Source of the DNA: a virus
Strand: one strand, 5' to 3'
IMG/VR virus record: IMGVR_UViG_3300042447_000302
Location: 1 to 31,952 of that record
DNA: 31,952 nucleotides
This document shows, piece by piece, positions 14,974-22,520 of the stretch. Position 1 is the stretch's first letter; each line of letters begins with the position of its first letter. The position numbers and the translations under genes are program-made. Below the pieces are notes generated by a model. That model was not told the DNA's origin. It was given only the letters and a program-made list of their open reading frames with translations, and made no database searches.

Positions 14974-15501
14974 ATGACACAAAGAATTATTAAAGCAATC
15001 GACATCTTCTTAGATGCCATTAACGAAGGAACACTGGCAAAAGGAAACTGCTCTGCTTGCGCAGTAGGCAACCTTGTAGCGCACGGCTTGGGTGGAAAAG
15101 TTAGCATAGTAAACACTGGGGTTGGACGTTACGCTAAGTTTGAACACCCTTCTGATATTTGGTTAGATAATAGTGATTGGTCAAACGCTTTTTGTACCGA
15201 TGGTGGTCATCAAATAAAAATACCACGCAGTTTTGGCAATCAAGAAGTCATAAAGAACATCGAAGCAACGGACTTCACGCTGGAAGAATTGATGCAGATA
15301 GAATTTGCTTTTGAAACCAATACAGAGATTCGATTGCGCGAGTATTATTTTCGTTCACCACAAGACATTCGTGCTGACCAAATCAAGGGTTTGGAAGCAG
15401 TAGTGAAAGTGATGCTCACTTTCGAAGATGGTGTTCCAGCAACCGATGAAGTAGTGAAAGAGATATTCACGAACAAGGCAAACCTTATTCCAATCGTATA
15501 A
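14974..15501 (+). CDS. Conserved-type phage protein, unknown function
   Basis: A 175-aa protein. Near residues 24-42 it has KGNCSACAVGNLVAHGLGGK, with two Cys and a Gly-rich turn. Acidic helices (DFTLEELMQIEFAFETN) and a C-terminal half with GLEAVVKVMLTFEDGVP follow. I recall proteins with a CxACAVGNL motif in Bacteroidetes phages and mobile elements, without known function. It lies in the early block of small genes. Confidence 0.65.
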   Translation: MTQRIIKAIDIFLDAINEGTLAKGNCSACAVGNLVAHGLGGKVSIVNTGVGRYAKFEHPSDIWLDNSDWSNAFCTDGGHQIKIPRSFGNQEVIKNIEATDFTLEELMQIEFAFETNTEIRLREYYFRSPQDIRADQIKGLEAVVKVMLTFEDGVPATDEVVKEIFTNKANLIPIV

Positions 15502-15518
15502 CATAACACAGACACACA

Positions 15519-15947
15519 ATGACAAACACAATCAACACACCACTTTCTATATTCGCTGAATTAGGTCAGCTAATGCAAGAAGATTATCAAGGTCTAATCT
15601 TTGAAACCATTAACTGCGGAAATTTTGATTTACGAGGAGCAGATAAAATCGTGACATTTACATCACGCAAGGAATATTCTCAAAACGTATGGATATCGGT
15701 AATGGAAAGCGGATGGGCTACTATTCATATGGATAACAAATTTGACGCGAATACTGGAACGCTGGAAGAAGTTGACTGGTTAGCGTGGGCAGAAGATTTG
15801 CTCCATTCTTACAAGACTGCAAATCACAATAAGATTCTCAAAGAGATTTCCTATCAAGCGCACCTTCGCGCATCAGAAAGTGATAATTGTTATCGTGAAG
15901 CATTGGAAAGAGTAAACGATAAAATCAGAATCAATGAAAGCAAATAA
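15519..15947 (+). CDS. Early protein, unknown
   Basis: A 142-aa acidic protein. Beta-like centre (DKIVTFTSRKEYSQNVWISV, then GWATIHMDNKFD) and helical C-terminus (LAWAEDLLHSYKTANHNKIL). Its layout (strands, then an acidic helix) is similar to the 141-aa protein at 14485, so the two could be distant relatives. It overlaps the next small gene by 14 bases. Confidence 0.6.
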   Translation: MTNTINTPLSIFAELGQLMQEDYQGLIFETINCGNFDLRGADKIVTFTSRKEYSQNVWISVMESGWATIHMDNKFDANTGTLEEVDWLAWAEDLLHSYKTANHNKILKEISYQAHLRASESDNCYREALERVNDKIRINESK

Positions 15948-16095
15948 ACGCAATTACATCTGTGTTCAGAGTAGTTACTACCCAACAGATAGACTGAACT
16001 ACAATGAGCAGTCAAAGTACATAGCAGATAACTCACCACTATCTGCTTACGACAGAATTAAGTCAATAGCTAAAGAATTATTACAATCAATTTAA
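15934..16095 (+). CDS. 53-aa hypothetical protein
   Basis: The ATG at 15934 lies inside the end of the previous gene. The frame reads MKANKRNYICVQSSYYPTDR, then a basic helical end (AYDRIKSIAKELLQSI), stopping with TAA at 16093-16095. It fills an otherwise empty 160-base gap before the SSB-like gene, and the product is Tyr-rich. Overlap with the upstream gene and close spacing support it; there is no homology evidence. Confidence 0.45.
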   Translation: MKANKRNYICVQSSYYPTDRLNYNEQSKYIADNSPLSAYDRIKSIAKELLQSI

Positions 16096-16107
16096 TTAAT
16101 CAAATCT

Positions 16108-16764
16108 ATGAGTCAAACAAAAGGATTTCACGCTCCAGTAGGTGAATCAAAACCAAAGGAAATTGTACCATCTGGCAATCACGTTGCAACTTGCTATCAA
16201 GTCATTGACTTGGGAACTGTTGAAGGACAATGGGAAGGACAACCAACATTCAAACGCAAAATCAGATTGACATTCGAATTGCCAAACGAACTTCGTGTGT
16301 TCAGCGAAGAAAAAGGAAAGCAGCCATTAGTCATTAGTCGTGAGTTCACGTTCTCAATGCACGAGAATAGCGTATTGCGACCATTCATTCAGTCTTGGAT
16401 AGGTAAGACTATGAATGATGATGATGCTCGTCAATTTGACTTTTCCTCTTTATGTGGAATGTCTGGATTGCTTAATGTTATTCACGCGAATAAAGATGGC
16501 AAGACATACGCTAACATTAGCACGATGACACCACTAATAACTGGAATGTCAGCACCAGCACCTATCAATCCTCAAGTAGTAATATTCCTTGACAACTTTG
16601 AATATTTCAACTGGGATGGATATAATGCTTTGCCAGAATTTATGCAGAAGAAGATTGCTGAATCTCCAGAATGGGGTTACTTACAGAACTGGATGTCTGA
16701 ACAAAAAGGAAAGCCAACTCAACCAGAACCAACAACAACACAAGACGATGACCTACCATTCTAA
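16108..16764 (+). CDS. ssb: Single-stranded DNA-binding-like protein
   Basis: A 218-aa protein. The N-terminal ~150 residues have OB-fold-like strands (PSGNHVATCYQVIDLGTVEG, then FKRKIRLTFELPNELRVFSE) and a conserved FTFSMHENSVLRPFIQSWIG. A Pro/Gln/Thr-rich linker leads to the acidic tail DDDLPF, the hallmark SSB C-terminus that recruits replication partners. It is larger than E. coli-type SSB and fits phage replication OB proteins. It sits directly before the DnaA-like gene. A single-strand annealing role is the alternative. Confidence 0.75.
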   Translation: MSQTKGFHAPVGESKPKEIVPSGNHVATCYQVIDLGTVEGQWEGQPTFKRKIRLTFELPNELRVFSEEKGKQPLVISREFTFSMHENSVLRPFIQSWIGKTMNDDDARQFDFSSLCGMSGLLNVIHANKDGKTYANISTMTPLITGMSAPAPINPQVVIFLDNFEYFNWDGYNALPEFMQKKIAESPEWGYLQNWMSEQKGKPTQPEPTTTQDDDLPF

Positions 16765-16969
16765 CAACGAGAGTTGGAAGTCATATGTCAAGTCAAACAT
16801 TGGGAGCGCAGTTGACCTTGCTGCGCTACTCAATGTGACTGCTCCAACTGGTAGGACATATTTGAAACATCCAAGAAGATTGACGATTGAGCAAGTGTAT
16901 ATCTTGTCCATCAAGACGGAAACACCTTTGAAAGAATTAACCACATTAATCATACTACACGATGAGTAA
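16748..16969 (+). CDS. Small HTH-like putative regulator
   Basis: A 73-aa protein. The ATG at 16748 overlaps the SSB-like gene by 17 bases; a longer frame from 16589 is a shadow. The core (AVDLAALLNVTAPTGRTYLK, then HPRRLTIEQVYILSIKTETP) has the length and hydrophobic pattern of a helix-turn-helix of the XRE/Cro type. It could be a transcription regulator of the early genes. Its stop overlaps the DnaA-like ATG by 8 bases. Confidence 0.5.
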   Translation: MTYHSNNESWKSYVKSNIGSAVDLAALLNVTAPTGRTYLKHPRRLTIEQVYILSIKTETPLKELTTLIILHDE

Positions 16970-17423
16970 AAATGACAAGTACTATTCTCCAGAAAGATTT
17001 ATGGAATTTATTATTCCAGAACGTCAAGATGACTTTGCTGAAGAATTTAATAAGATGTTCAATGGCAAGTTGTACGCTACACCAGTAAGAGTTCGAAGAT
17101 TGCTTGACTACTTATTTGAATGGTCAATTAATGAGTACTCAATCAAGCCAGAAGAAATACTCAACCAGACGCGACAACAACATATTACTATTATTAGACA
17201 TATAATGATGTTCGTGGTGTACGAGAACTTCAAAGGTGTTATAAGTCTAACTGATGTAGGCAAGATGTTCAATAGACGTGACCATTGTTCAGTGCTTCAC
17301 GCAAGGACTAAGTGCATCCAGAATTATCAGTTTGATGTAGTGCTGCGAGAACGGATGGATAGCTTGAATAAACATCTTTCTGACAAAGGAATTTATGTTT
17401 TACAGAAGTACGTTAATCAATAA
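16962..17423 (+). CDS. Free-standing DnaA domain IV-like DNA-binding protein
   Basis: A 153-aa protein. Residues ~60-125 match the DnaA C-terminal DNA-binding domain: IKPEEILNQTRQQHITIIRH, a helix VVYENF, SLTDVGKMFNRRDHCSVLHA and RTKCIQNY. The segment DHCSVLHARTK is the DnaA signature that reads DnaA boxes. There is no AAA+ domain. N-terminal residues 1-58 are unassigned. In a phage it may mark the phage origin and recruit host replication proteins, or compete with host DnaA. It is placed between SSB-like and probable loader genes. I did not find a clear DnaA-box cluster. Confidence 0.8.
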   Translation: MSKNDKYYSPERFMEFIIPERQDDFAEEFNKMFNGKLYATPVRVRRLLDYLFEWSINEYSIKPEEILNQTRQQHITIIRHIMMFVVYENFKGVISLTDVGKMFNRRDHCSVLHARTKCIQNYQFDVVLRERMDSLNKHLSDKGIYVLQKYVNQ

Positions 17424-17436
17424 ACAATAACACACA

Positions 17437-17835
17437 ATGAAAGCAGAAGAATATTTTTATGCTCACTCAAAGGCAAATGAGCAAGGATGCGTACCACCAG
17501 AGGAATGCATTAGAATGATGGAATTATACGCTGACCATCGAAAGAAAGAATCGAGCAGATTCACACCACCAACAGAAACAGAAGTGATTGAATATTTTGT
17601 TCACAGAACTGAAGGTAGCTGGGAAGATGGAAGAAGATTCGCGCAAAAGTTCATCGCACACTACGAACAGACTGAATGGCACTATGGTAAAAGGAAGATG
17701 AAGGATTGGAAACGTGCAGCGATATCTGCTTGGGATATGAATAAGTTTGTAACACAAAAAACATTGAGCAATGGAACATTTGGAAAAGGTACATCAGTTG
17801 ATGGATTCAACAGACTGGCAGAACAACTTGGGTAA
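17437..17835 (+). CDS. Putative replication protein (helicase-loader-associated type)
   Basis: A 132-aa protein. Its centre (FTPPTETEVIEYFVHRTEGS, then FAQKFIAHYEQTEWHYGKRK and MKDWKRAAISAWDMN) matches a module often found at the end of phage and transposon replication proteins in Bacteroidetes, with a conserved W-x-x-A-x-x-x-W. It is preceded by a CACACA leader and overlaps the next gene by 65 bases. A role in primosome assembly is inferred from the neighbours. Confidence 0.55.
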   Translation: MKAEEYFYAHSKANEQGCVPPEECIRMMELYADHRKKESSRFTPPTETEVIEYFVHRTEGSWEDGRRFAQKFIAHYEQTEWHYGKRKMKDWKRAAISAWDMNKFVTQKTLSNGTFGKGTSVDGFNRLAEQLG

Positions 17836-18556
17836 GGTTTATAATGCTGATTTCAGAAAGATTATTGCAGCAAGCAAAGATGAATTGATTGCAATGGTTG
17901 ACCAAAGAAAATTCCTTGAGTTGTATTATGCTCAACTTGTATTTCACCAGATAGCACAACCAGAACGAATTGAACCAGTATTGCAATCTCATTCGTTTAT
18001 TCAAGACCACTTTTCGTGGTGTAGTTGTTCTGACTTCAGAATTGCCTTTGAAATGAATGCTGCTGGTAAACTGAACGCAAAGCACAACTCATTTAAGTCA
18101 TTCGATAATATGTTTATCGGAAACGTCTTGAGTGACTACAAAGAGTTAAGGAATGATGCAATGAAGAAATGGAATGAGATTAATGTCAACTATGTAGATG
18201 CTTCGAAACAACTTGCACCATCAACCGAATCAATAGACTACTTGCAAGACATATTCGATAAAGATATTGATTATGCCAAAGAAGGAAAGTTCAGAAGTGC
18301 CTATATGCTTGGAACGAGAATGTATGACTGGCTCTATTCCAGCAACAATGCAACAGATGAATCTTGGTCTGAAGAAGAATGGTCAAGCGCAAAGAAGCAA
18401 GCGAAAAAAAATATAGCTGATGAACAAGAGTTGACAAGGACAAAAATGCAAAGGATAACCAGCAACGAAAGAATGCACCAGCTATACAAGGAATCAGTAA
18501 TGAATGAAATGAAAAAATTATTATACGTTCAATTTTTAAAAAACAAAATCAAATAA
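17771..18556 (+). CDS. Putative replication-associated protein
   Basis: A 261-aa helical protein. The middle has DFRIAFEMNAAGKLNAKHNS, then FKSFDNMFIGNVLSDYKELR, a pattern I associate with proteins encoded beside replication genes in Bacteroidetes phages and conjugative elements. The C-terminus is highly charged (EEEWSSAKKQAKKNIADEQE). The ATG at 17771 overlaps the previous gene by 65 bases; an ATG at 17801 shortens this to 35. It may be a helicase loader, which is inference from position after SSB and DnaA-like genes. Confidence 0.55.
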   Translation: MEHLEKVHQLMDSTDWQNNLGKVYNADFRKIIAASKDELIAMVDQRKFLELYYAQLVFHQIAQPERIEPVLQSHSFIQDHFSWCSCSDFRIAFEMNAAGKLNAKHNSFKSFDNMFIGNVLSDYKELRNDAMKKWNEINVNYVDASKQLAPSTESIDYLQDIFDKDIDYAKEGKFRSAYMLGTRMYDWLYSSNNATDESWSEEEWSSAKKQAKKNIADEQELTRTKMQRITSNERMHQLYKESVMNEMKKLLYVQFLKNKIK

Positions 18557-18563
18557 CAAAACA

Positions 18564-18896
18564 ATGGAAACAACAATTTACAAAACAATGGAAACTGCCT
18601 TGAACAAGATGGGCAAGACTTTTACTGCAAACGAGTTTTATCGTGTGTGTAGAGTATTAAATATTCCAGAACATTATCTAAAGAATGGTCACGCACAGAA
18701 ATTTTTATTTCAGAATTGCGAACTTGTGAGCAGAAAAGTTTACAGAAAGAAAGTCGTTGTACGTCCTAGACCAGATTTTCACGAGCAAGTTGTCACAACA
18801 ACTGAAACTTCTGATGTCCAAAAGATGATTAATCATCTGACTCAATTAGGATATCGAGTTATGATGCCAAAAACGGAATGGGTAGATGTTAATTAA
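18564..18896 (+). CDS. Hypothetical basic protein
   Basis: A 110-aa protein. The first half (ETALNKMGKTFTANEFYRVC) could be a helix-turn-helix; a basic section VYRKKVVVRPRPDF and a C-terminal QKMINHLTQLGYRVMMPKTE follow. It lies between replication genes and the winged-helix-like gene ahead of the large terminase. It may bind DNA. No family is recognised. Confidence 0.6.
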   Translation: METTIYKTMETALNKMGKTFTANEFYRVCRVLNIPEHYLKNGHAQKFLFQNCELVSRKVYRKKVVVRPRPDFHEQVVTTTETSDVQKMINHLTQLGYRVMMPKTEWVDVN

Positions 18897-18908
18897 AATC
18901 ACGCACCA

Positions 18909-19262
18909 ATGATAACAAACTTTGAGAACGTCACCTATAAATTGACTGACGAAGAAATGAAACACTTGCCTACTATAATAGCAATGCTGAAGCAAAGATA
19001 CGGAAGGGATAAAGCATTATCTTGCACCCACATTCAAGAGCAAGTGAACATCAGTCAAGCACGAATCAGAATCATTATTAATTACATTCGAAGAAATGGA
19101 TTAGTACCTGACTTGTGTGCCAGCAGCAAGGGATATTATGTCGCAAGAACGCAGCAAGAGTTCCACAAGTATGTTCAGTCATTGACAGATAGAATTAACT
19201 CTATACAATCGGTTCTGGATGCAATCAATCACAATCATTCACCACAATACGAATTGATATAA
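18909..19262 (+). CDS. Winged-helix-like DNA-binding protein directly before large terminase
   Basis: A 117-aa protein. Residues ~37-75 (KALSCTHIQEQVNISQARIR, then IIINYIRRNGLVPDLCASSK) form a helix-turn-helix followed by a beta wing (GYYVARTQQEF). A C-terminal helix (LTDRINSIQSVLDAI) could serve oligomerisation. Its TAA overlaps the large-terminase ATG (TAATG), so the two are translated together. It might regulate terminase, help it bind DNA, or stand in for a second small-terminase-like factor. A typical small terminase exists at 8211-8534. Confidence 0.65.
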   Translation: MITNFENVTYKLTDEEMKHLPTIIAMLKQRYGRDKALSCTHIQEQVNISQARIRIIINYIRRNGLVPDLCASSKGYYVARTQQEFHKYVQSLTDRINSIQSVLDAINHNHSPQYELI

Positions 19263-20566
19263 TGTATCAGTTTGAGTACACCCAAAGGCAGCAAGAAGCA
19301 TTGAGTTATTTGTCAATCAACAATACTGATTGCGAACTGCTGCTCTTTGGTGGTGCTGCTGGTGGTGGCAAGTCTTATCTTGGTTGTGCGTGGCAGATAT
19401 CAAGACGATTGAAATACGCAAACACCAGAGGATTGATAGGTAGATGCGAATTGAAGAAGTTGAAACAGACAACGATGAAAACCTTTTGGAAGATATGCGT
19501 TGACATTGGTCTGGTCAAAGACATTCACTACACCTATAACCAGCAAGAACAGACAATCAAGTTCTTCAATGGAAGTGAAATTGTGTTGATGGATTTGAGA
19601 GATATGCCAAGTGACGTTGAGTTTACAAGACTTGGTTCGCTTGAAATTACAGACTACTTTGTTGACGAAGTTGCTGAAGTGAGTAAACGTGCTATTGAGA
19701 TTCTGGATTCTCGTGTACGATACAACTTGATAGATGATAAGCCAAAAGGATTAATGACTTGCAATCCGACCAAAGGATGGTTATATAACGAGTTCTTTGA
19801 TGCACATCGTTCTGGAAACTTAAGATTTGATAGAGCATTCATTCGTTCCCTACCAGATGACAATCCACACTTACCACAATCGTATCTCGACAAGCTATCA
19901 AGGCTATCAGAACGTGACAGAAAAAGATTGAAAGATGGTGACTGGGATTATGATGATAGCAATGACAGATTGTATCATTATGACGATTTGCTTCGCTGCT
20001 TTAGGGACGAGATTGTAGGCAATAAGACGAAATATATCACTGCTGACATTGCTGCTCTTGGAAATGACAAGACGATAATTGGATTGTGGGATGGTATGAC
20101 ATTGCTTGAGATTCATAAACTGGAACACAAGTACCCAAATGAAGTTGCTGACTACATTCGCCAACTATCCATTCAGCACAATGTTCGATTGTCAAATATA
20201 GTTGTCGATGCTGATGGCTTGGGAATTGGTGTGGTTGGAATACTTAAATGTCAAGCATTCAATAATGGTGGTCGTTCTACTGAACCAGAGATATATTTGA
20301 ATCTGAAAAGTGAATGCTACTTCAAGATATCAGATGACATTGCTAACAATTCAATCACGTTTATCTGCAAGTCATACAAGAGTGATATCATTAAGGAATT
20401 GGAAGTTGTAAGGAATTACACTGCCAACACAGAAAAAAGAAGGCAAGTGACACCGAAGGATGAAATAAAAAGAATGAACGGGTTTTCTCCAGACATTGCT
20501 GATATGATTATGATGAGAAAATACTTTGATTTATATCCAAATTACAGAAGATATGGTGTGAGATAA
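19262..20566 (+). CDS. terL: Terminase large subunit
   Basis: A 434-aa protein, of usual length. The ATPase half has Walker A GGAAGGGKS (residues 30-38), LIGRCELKKLKQT, the Walker B-like YFVDEVAEV (D135, E136), and the C-motif-like TCNPTKGW (~166-173). The RNase H-like nuclease half has ITADIAALGNDKT (D262), NIVVDADGLGIGV (D316) and the last acidic site in GFSPDIADMIMMR. It packages DNA by ATP hydrolysis and cuts it at headful or cos sites. It sits in the rightward early operon, on the opposite strand from all other packaging and head genes, which is unusual. Confidence 0.95.
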   Translation: MYQFEYTQRQQEALSYLSINNTDCELLLFGGAAGGGKSYLGCAWQISRRLKYANTRGLIGRCELKKLKQTTMKTFWKICVDIGLVKDIHYTYNQQEQTIKFFNGSEIVLMDLRDMPSDVEFTRLGSLEITDYFVDEVAEVSKRAIEILDSRVRYNLIDDKPKGLMTCNPTKGWLYNEFFDAHRSGNLRFDRAFIRSLPDDNPHLPQSYLDKLSRLSERDRKRLKDGDWDYDDSNDRLYHYDDLLRCFRDEIVGNKTKYITADIAALGNDKTIIGLWDGMTLLEIHKLEHKYPNEVADYIRQLSIQHNVRLSNIVVDADGLGIGVVGILKCQAFNNGGRSTEPEIYLNLKSECYFKISDDIANNSITFICKSYKSDIIKELEVVRNYTANTEKRRQVTPKDEIKRMNGFSPDIADMIMMRKYFDLYPNYRRYGVR

Positions 20567-20593
20567 TAACAACAATAACAAAACAAAAAACAA

Positions 20594-20860
20594 ATGAGTA
20601 AACAAACAGCGCTTCAAGCGCTTATTGAATGGGCAATATCTCTAAAAGATAGAGAGCAACAATGCACAGATTGGATTGTAATAAAACATAAAGCAGAAGA
20701 ATTGCTACTAATGGAGAAGGAGCAGATTGAAGATGCTTATGATGACGGAGTTTCAGAAGGTGAAATGAGAGGTGAATCTGACTATGAAAATGAAGATAGG
20801 TTTGATAGTTGTACATCAAGCACGACTTACTACAACGAAACATATGGAAGTGACAAATGA
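20594..20860 (+). CDS. Small acidic phage protein
   Basis: An 88-aa protein. It starts SKQTALQALIEWAISLKDRE, then KAEELLLMEKEQIEDAYDDG, with a Ser/Thr/Tyr-rich acidic end. This layout is common in small proteins of Bacteroidetes phages with no known function. A-rich leader (aaacaaaaaacaaATG). It overlaps the next gene by 4 bases. Confidence 0.65.
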   Translation: MSKQTALQALIEWAISLKDREQQCTDWIVIKHKAEELLLMEKEQIEDAYDDGVSEGEMRGESDYENEDRFDSCTSSTTYYNETYGSDK

Positions 20861-21072
20861 CATCAATAGAAAAAGCAAAAGAACTTATTGAGCAGTTTAC
20901 ATTTAGTTGTAGAGAATGCGATAATGCAAAACTATCTGCTCTGATAGCAGTAGATGAAATAATTAAGGCTCTCGAAACATATGATGAGATAAATAATACC
21001 TTTGAATTGCAGAATATGGATAGTGATTTTCGGTACTGGGAAAGAGTAAAACAAGAAATATATAAACAATAA
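20857..21072 (+). CDS. Small helical phage protein
   Basis: A 71-aa protein (MTSIEKAKELIEQFTFSCRE, then ALIAVDEIIKALETYDE and RYWERVKQEIYKQ). Its helical layout ending in YWxxVKxEI is frequent in Bacteroidetes phages with unknown role. It overlaps the previous gene by 4 bases and is followed 4 bases later by the next. Confidence 0.7.
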   Translation: MTSIEKAKELIEQFTFSCRECDNAKLSALIAVDEIIKALETYDEINNTFELQNMDSDFRYWERVKQEIYKQ

Positions 21073-21076
21073 ACAA

Positions 21077-21478
21077 ATGACAACACAAATTGAAAATGAA
21101 ATCATCAAAATTATTGATGGTGTAGAACAAGGAAATGCTAATGCTGGTCAAGCCTACATAGCATTAAAAAAACTATCCGAACTCATAGATGATTCTATGA
21201 AACAAATCAAGCCAGAAGCACACATCGCATTCTCAAGATTTGGCGAAAAGAATTTCTCTGCATTCGGAGCAAAAATTCAAATGAAGAATGAAGCGTCAAG
21301 ATGGACATACAAAGGATGCACGCTTGTCGAAGAAACTCAAAAGAAGCTGAAACTCTACCAAGAGTTATCACAAAAAGCAGCAGAAACAAATGATGAGATA
21401 TATGATTCATCTGGAATCAGAATTGAACCAGCAGTAAAGATTGAAGGTGCTGAAACATTTGCAATATCATTCAAATGA
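21077..21478 (+). CDS. Conserved-type phage protein, unknown
   Basis: A 133-aa protein. An N-terminal helix (NANAGQAYIALKKLSELIDD), then FGAKIQMKNEASRWTYKGCT, then a helical stretch (KKLKLYQELSQKAAETNDEI). I recall similar proteins in Bacteroidetes phages, where an A-x-I-Q-x-K-N-x-x-x-x-W stretch is conserved, without known function. Its stop overlaps the next ATG by 4 bases. Confidence 0.65.
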   Translation: MTTQIENEIIKIIDGVEQGNANAGQAYIALKKLSELIDDSMKQIKPEAHIAFSRFGEKNFSAFGAKIQMKNEASRWTYKGCTLVEETQKKLKLYQELSQKAAETNDEIYDSSGIRIEPAVKIEGAETFAISFK

Positions 21479-21852
21479 AATTGGTAACTAATTTTCTTCT
21501 GATGTGTTTAGCATTCCTACTATCACCTTTGCTGGTAGTAGGTATGCTCTATGCATTCTTGTCTTATCTATTTTCTTTTCGATTCAGAAGATATTGGAAT
21601 AAAGTAAGCATCTATTTTCGTGCTTGCGCCATATCCATTGACCAACTTGGAAACGTCTTTTGCGCTGAACTATTCAATGACTTATTAATCAAAGATGATA
21701 GTAAACCATTTGGTGATGAAGATGAAACAATCTCATCTGTGCTTGGAAAGAATCAACTCAATAACAACTTGACAAAATTAGGTCAGTTGTTGAACTCACT
21801 TTTAGACCTACTCGATAACAATCATTCAATTAATTCAATAGAAAATGAATAA
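21475..21852 (+). CDS. Membrane protein, unknown
   Basis: A 125-aa protein. Residues ~5-33 form one long or two short transmembrane helices (NFLLMCLAFLLSPLLVVGML). The basic section FSFRFRRYWNKVSIYFR follows, and the rest is cytoplasmic or polar with acidic DDSKPFGDEDETI and helical Leu/Asn-rich end. It overlaps both neighbours by 4-8 bases. It may be a phage inner-membrane protein, such as a superinfection or lysis helper, but nothing specific shows it. Confidence 0.6.
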   Translation: MKLVTNFLLMCLAFLLSPLLVVGMLYAFLSYLFSFRFRRYWNKVSIYFRACAISIDQLGNVFCAELFNDLLIKDDSKPFGDEDETISSVLGKNQLNNNLTKLGQLLNSLLDLLDNNHSINSIENE

Positions 21853-22213
21853 TATTTTTGATAGAATTATGCAGATTCTTGTAATTCTCTTTTTTGCGCT
21901 TATTATTTATTGCAGCATAACAACTTCAGTAAGGAATGACCGCTTGAAGAAACAAGAGATTAAACTTTTGAAAGAAGCTATCATCAAAAAGCAACACTTA
22001 ATTGATAGCATAACAACAACAATATCTACACGACAAGACACCATTCGGATTATTGAACAACGTCAAAATATTTATACAACCAAAACTATTCACAATGAAA
22101 AAATCATTCTTCTTGCTTCTGATAGCATCAACAATATTATGTATCAAAACAACAAGCGCAAGTTCTTTGAAGAATGGATGCAAGGCAGATACACTCCAGC
22201 CAGATATAAGTGA
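21845..22213 (+). CDS. Spanin-like or accessory lysis membrane protein (N-terminal TM plus coiled coil)
   Basis: A 122-aa protein. One N-terminal transmembrane helix at ~10-27 (ILVILFFALIIYCSI), then a heptad-rich helix (RLKKQEIKLLKEAIIKKQHL, then SITTTISTRQDTIRIIEQRQ) that would be in the periplasm. This is the layout of inner-membrane spanins (Rz). The second gene of the pair begins inside its end in another frame. It is at the end of the early-strand operon, opposite the holin and amidase. Function by architecture only. Confidence 0.5.
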   Translation: MNNIFDRIMQILVILFFALIIYCSITTSVRNDRLKKQEIKLLKEAIIKKQHLIDSITTTISTRQDTIRIIEQRQNIYTTKTIHNEKIILLASDSINNIMYQNNKRKFFEEWMQGRYTPARYK

Positions 22214-22520
22214 TGCTCAAGCCTTCAATCTTTGTTACAATTCATTGGTGTTCTGGTGGATGGATAGCCAGCAAAAAGACACCATCATTTATCAAATGAA
22301 CAAGATTATTCTTTCCTATAAAGAAGTGATTGGAATAGAAGCATCAAGCAAGGAAGATTTGAAAAGGCTATATGACCTTCAAAAATCGCTCGAAAATGAA
22401 TCGATGCAATTTGCCTACGATAAAGAGAAAAGAAGAAAAGGAAGGTGGCGAAAAACTGCTGCAATAACAACTCTCGTTGCAATAGTTGAGGGTGCTGCAA
22501 TCTATTTTTTAGTTCGCTGA
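22095..22520 (+). CDS. Secreted protein with C-terminal membrane anchor, nested in the spanin-like gene
   Basis: A 141-aa protein. The ATG at 22095 is chosen because the product then starts with a signal peptide, MKKSFFLLLIASTILCIKTT followed by SASS (possible signal-peptidase site); an upstream TTG at 22053 is unlikely. The middle holds two Cys-containing turns and DTIIYQMNKIILSYKEVIG, then a basic KEKRRKGRWRK and a final transmembrane helix AAITTLVAIVEGAAIYFLV. Similar proteins occur in Bacteroidetes phages. It overlaps the gene before it by 119 bases in another frame and converges with the 67-aa gene. It does not have a clear lipobox. Confidence 0.55.
   Translation: MKKSFFLLLIASTILCIKTTSASSLKNGCKADTLQPDISDAQAFNLCYNSLVFWWMDSQQKDTIIYQMNKIILSYKEVIGIEASSKEDLKRLYDLQKSLENESMQFAYDKEKRRKGRWRKTAAITTLVAIVEGAAIYFLVR

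Noticed and set aside
20608-20622. Palindrome AGCGCTT-C-AAGCGCT as a possible operator
   Set aside because: It lies in codons for the repeated Ala-Leu-Gln-Ala-Leu of the 88-aa protein, and no partner copy was seen.
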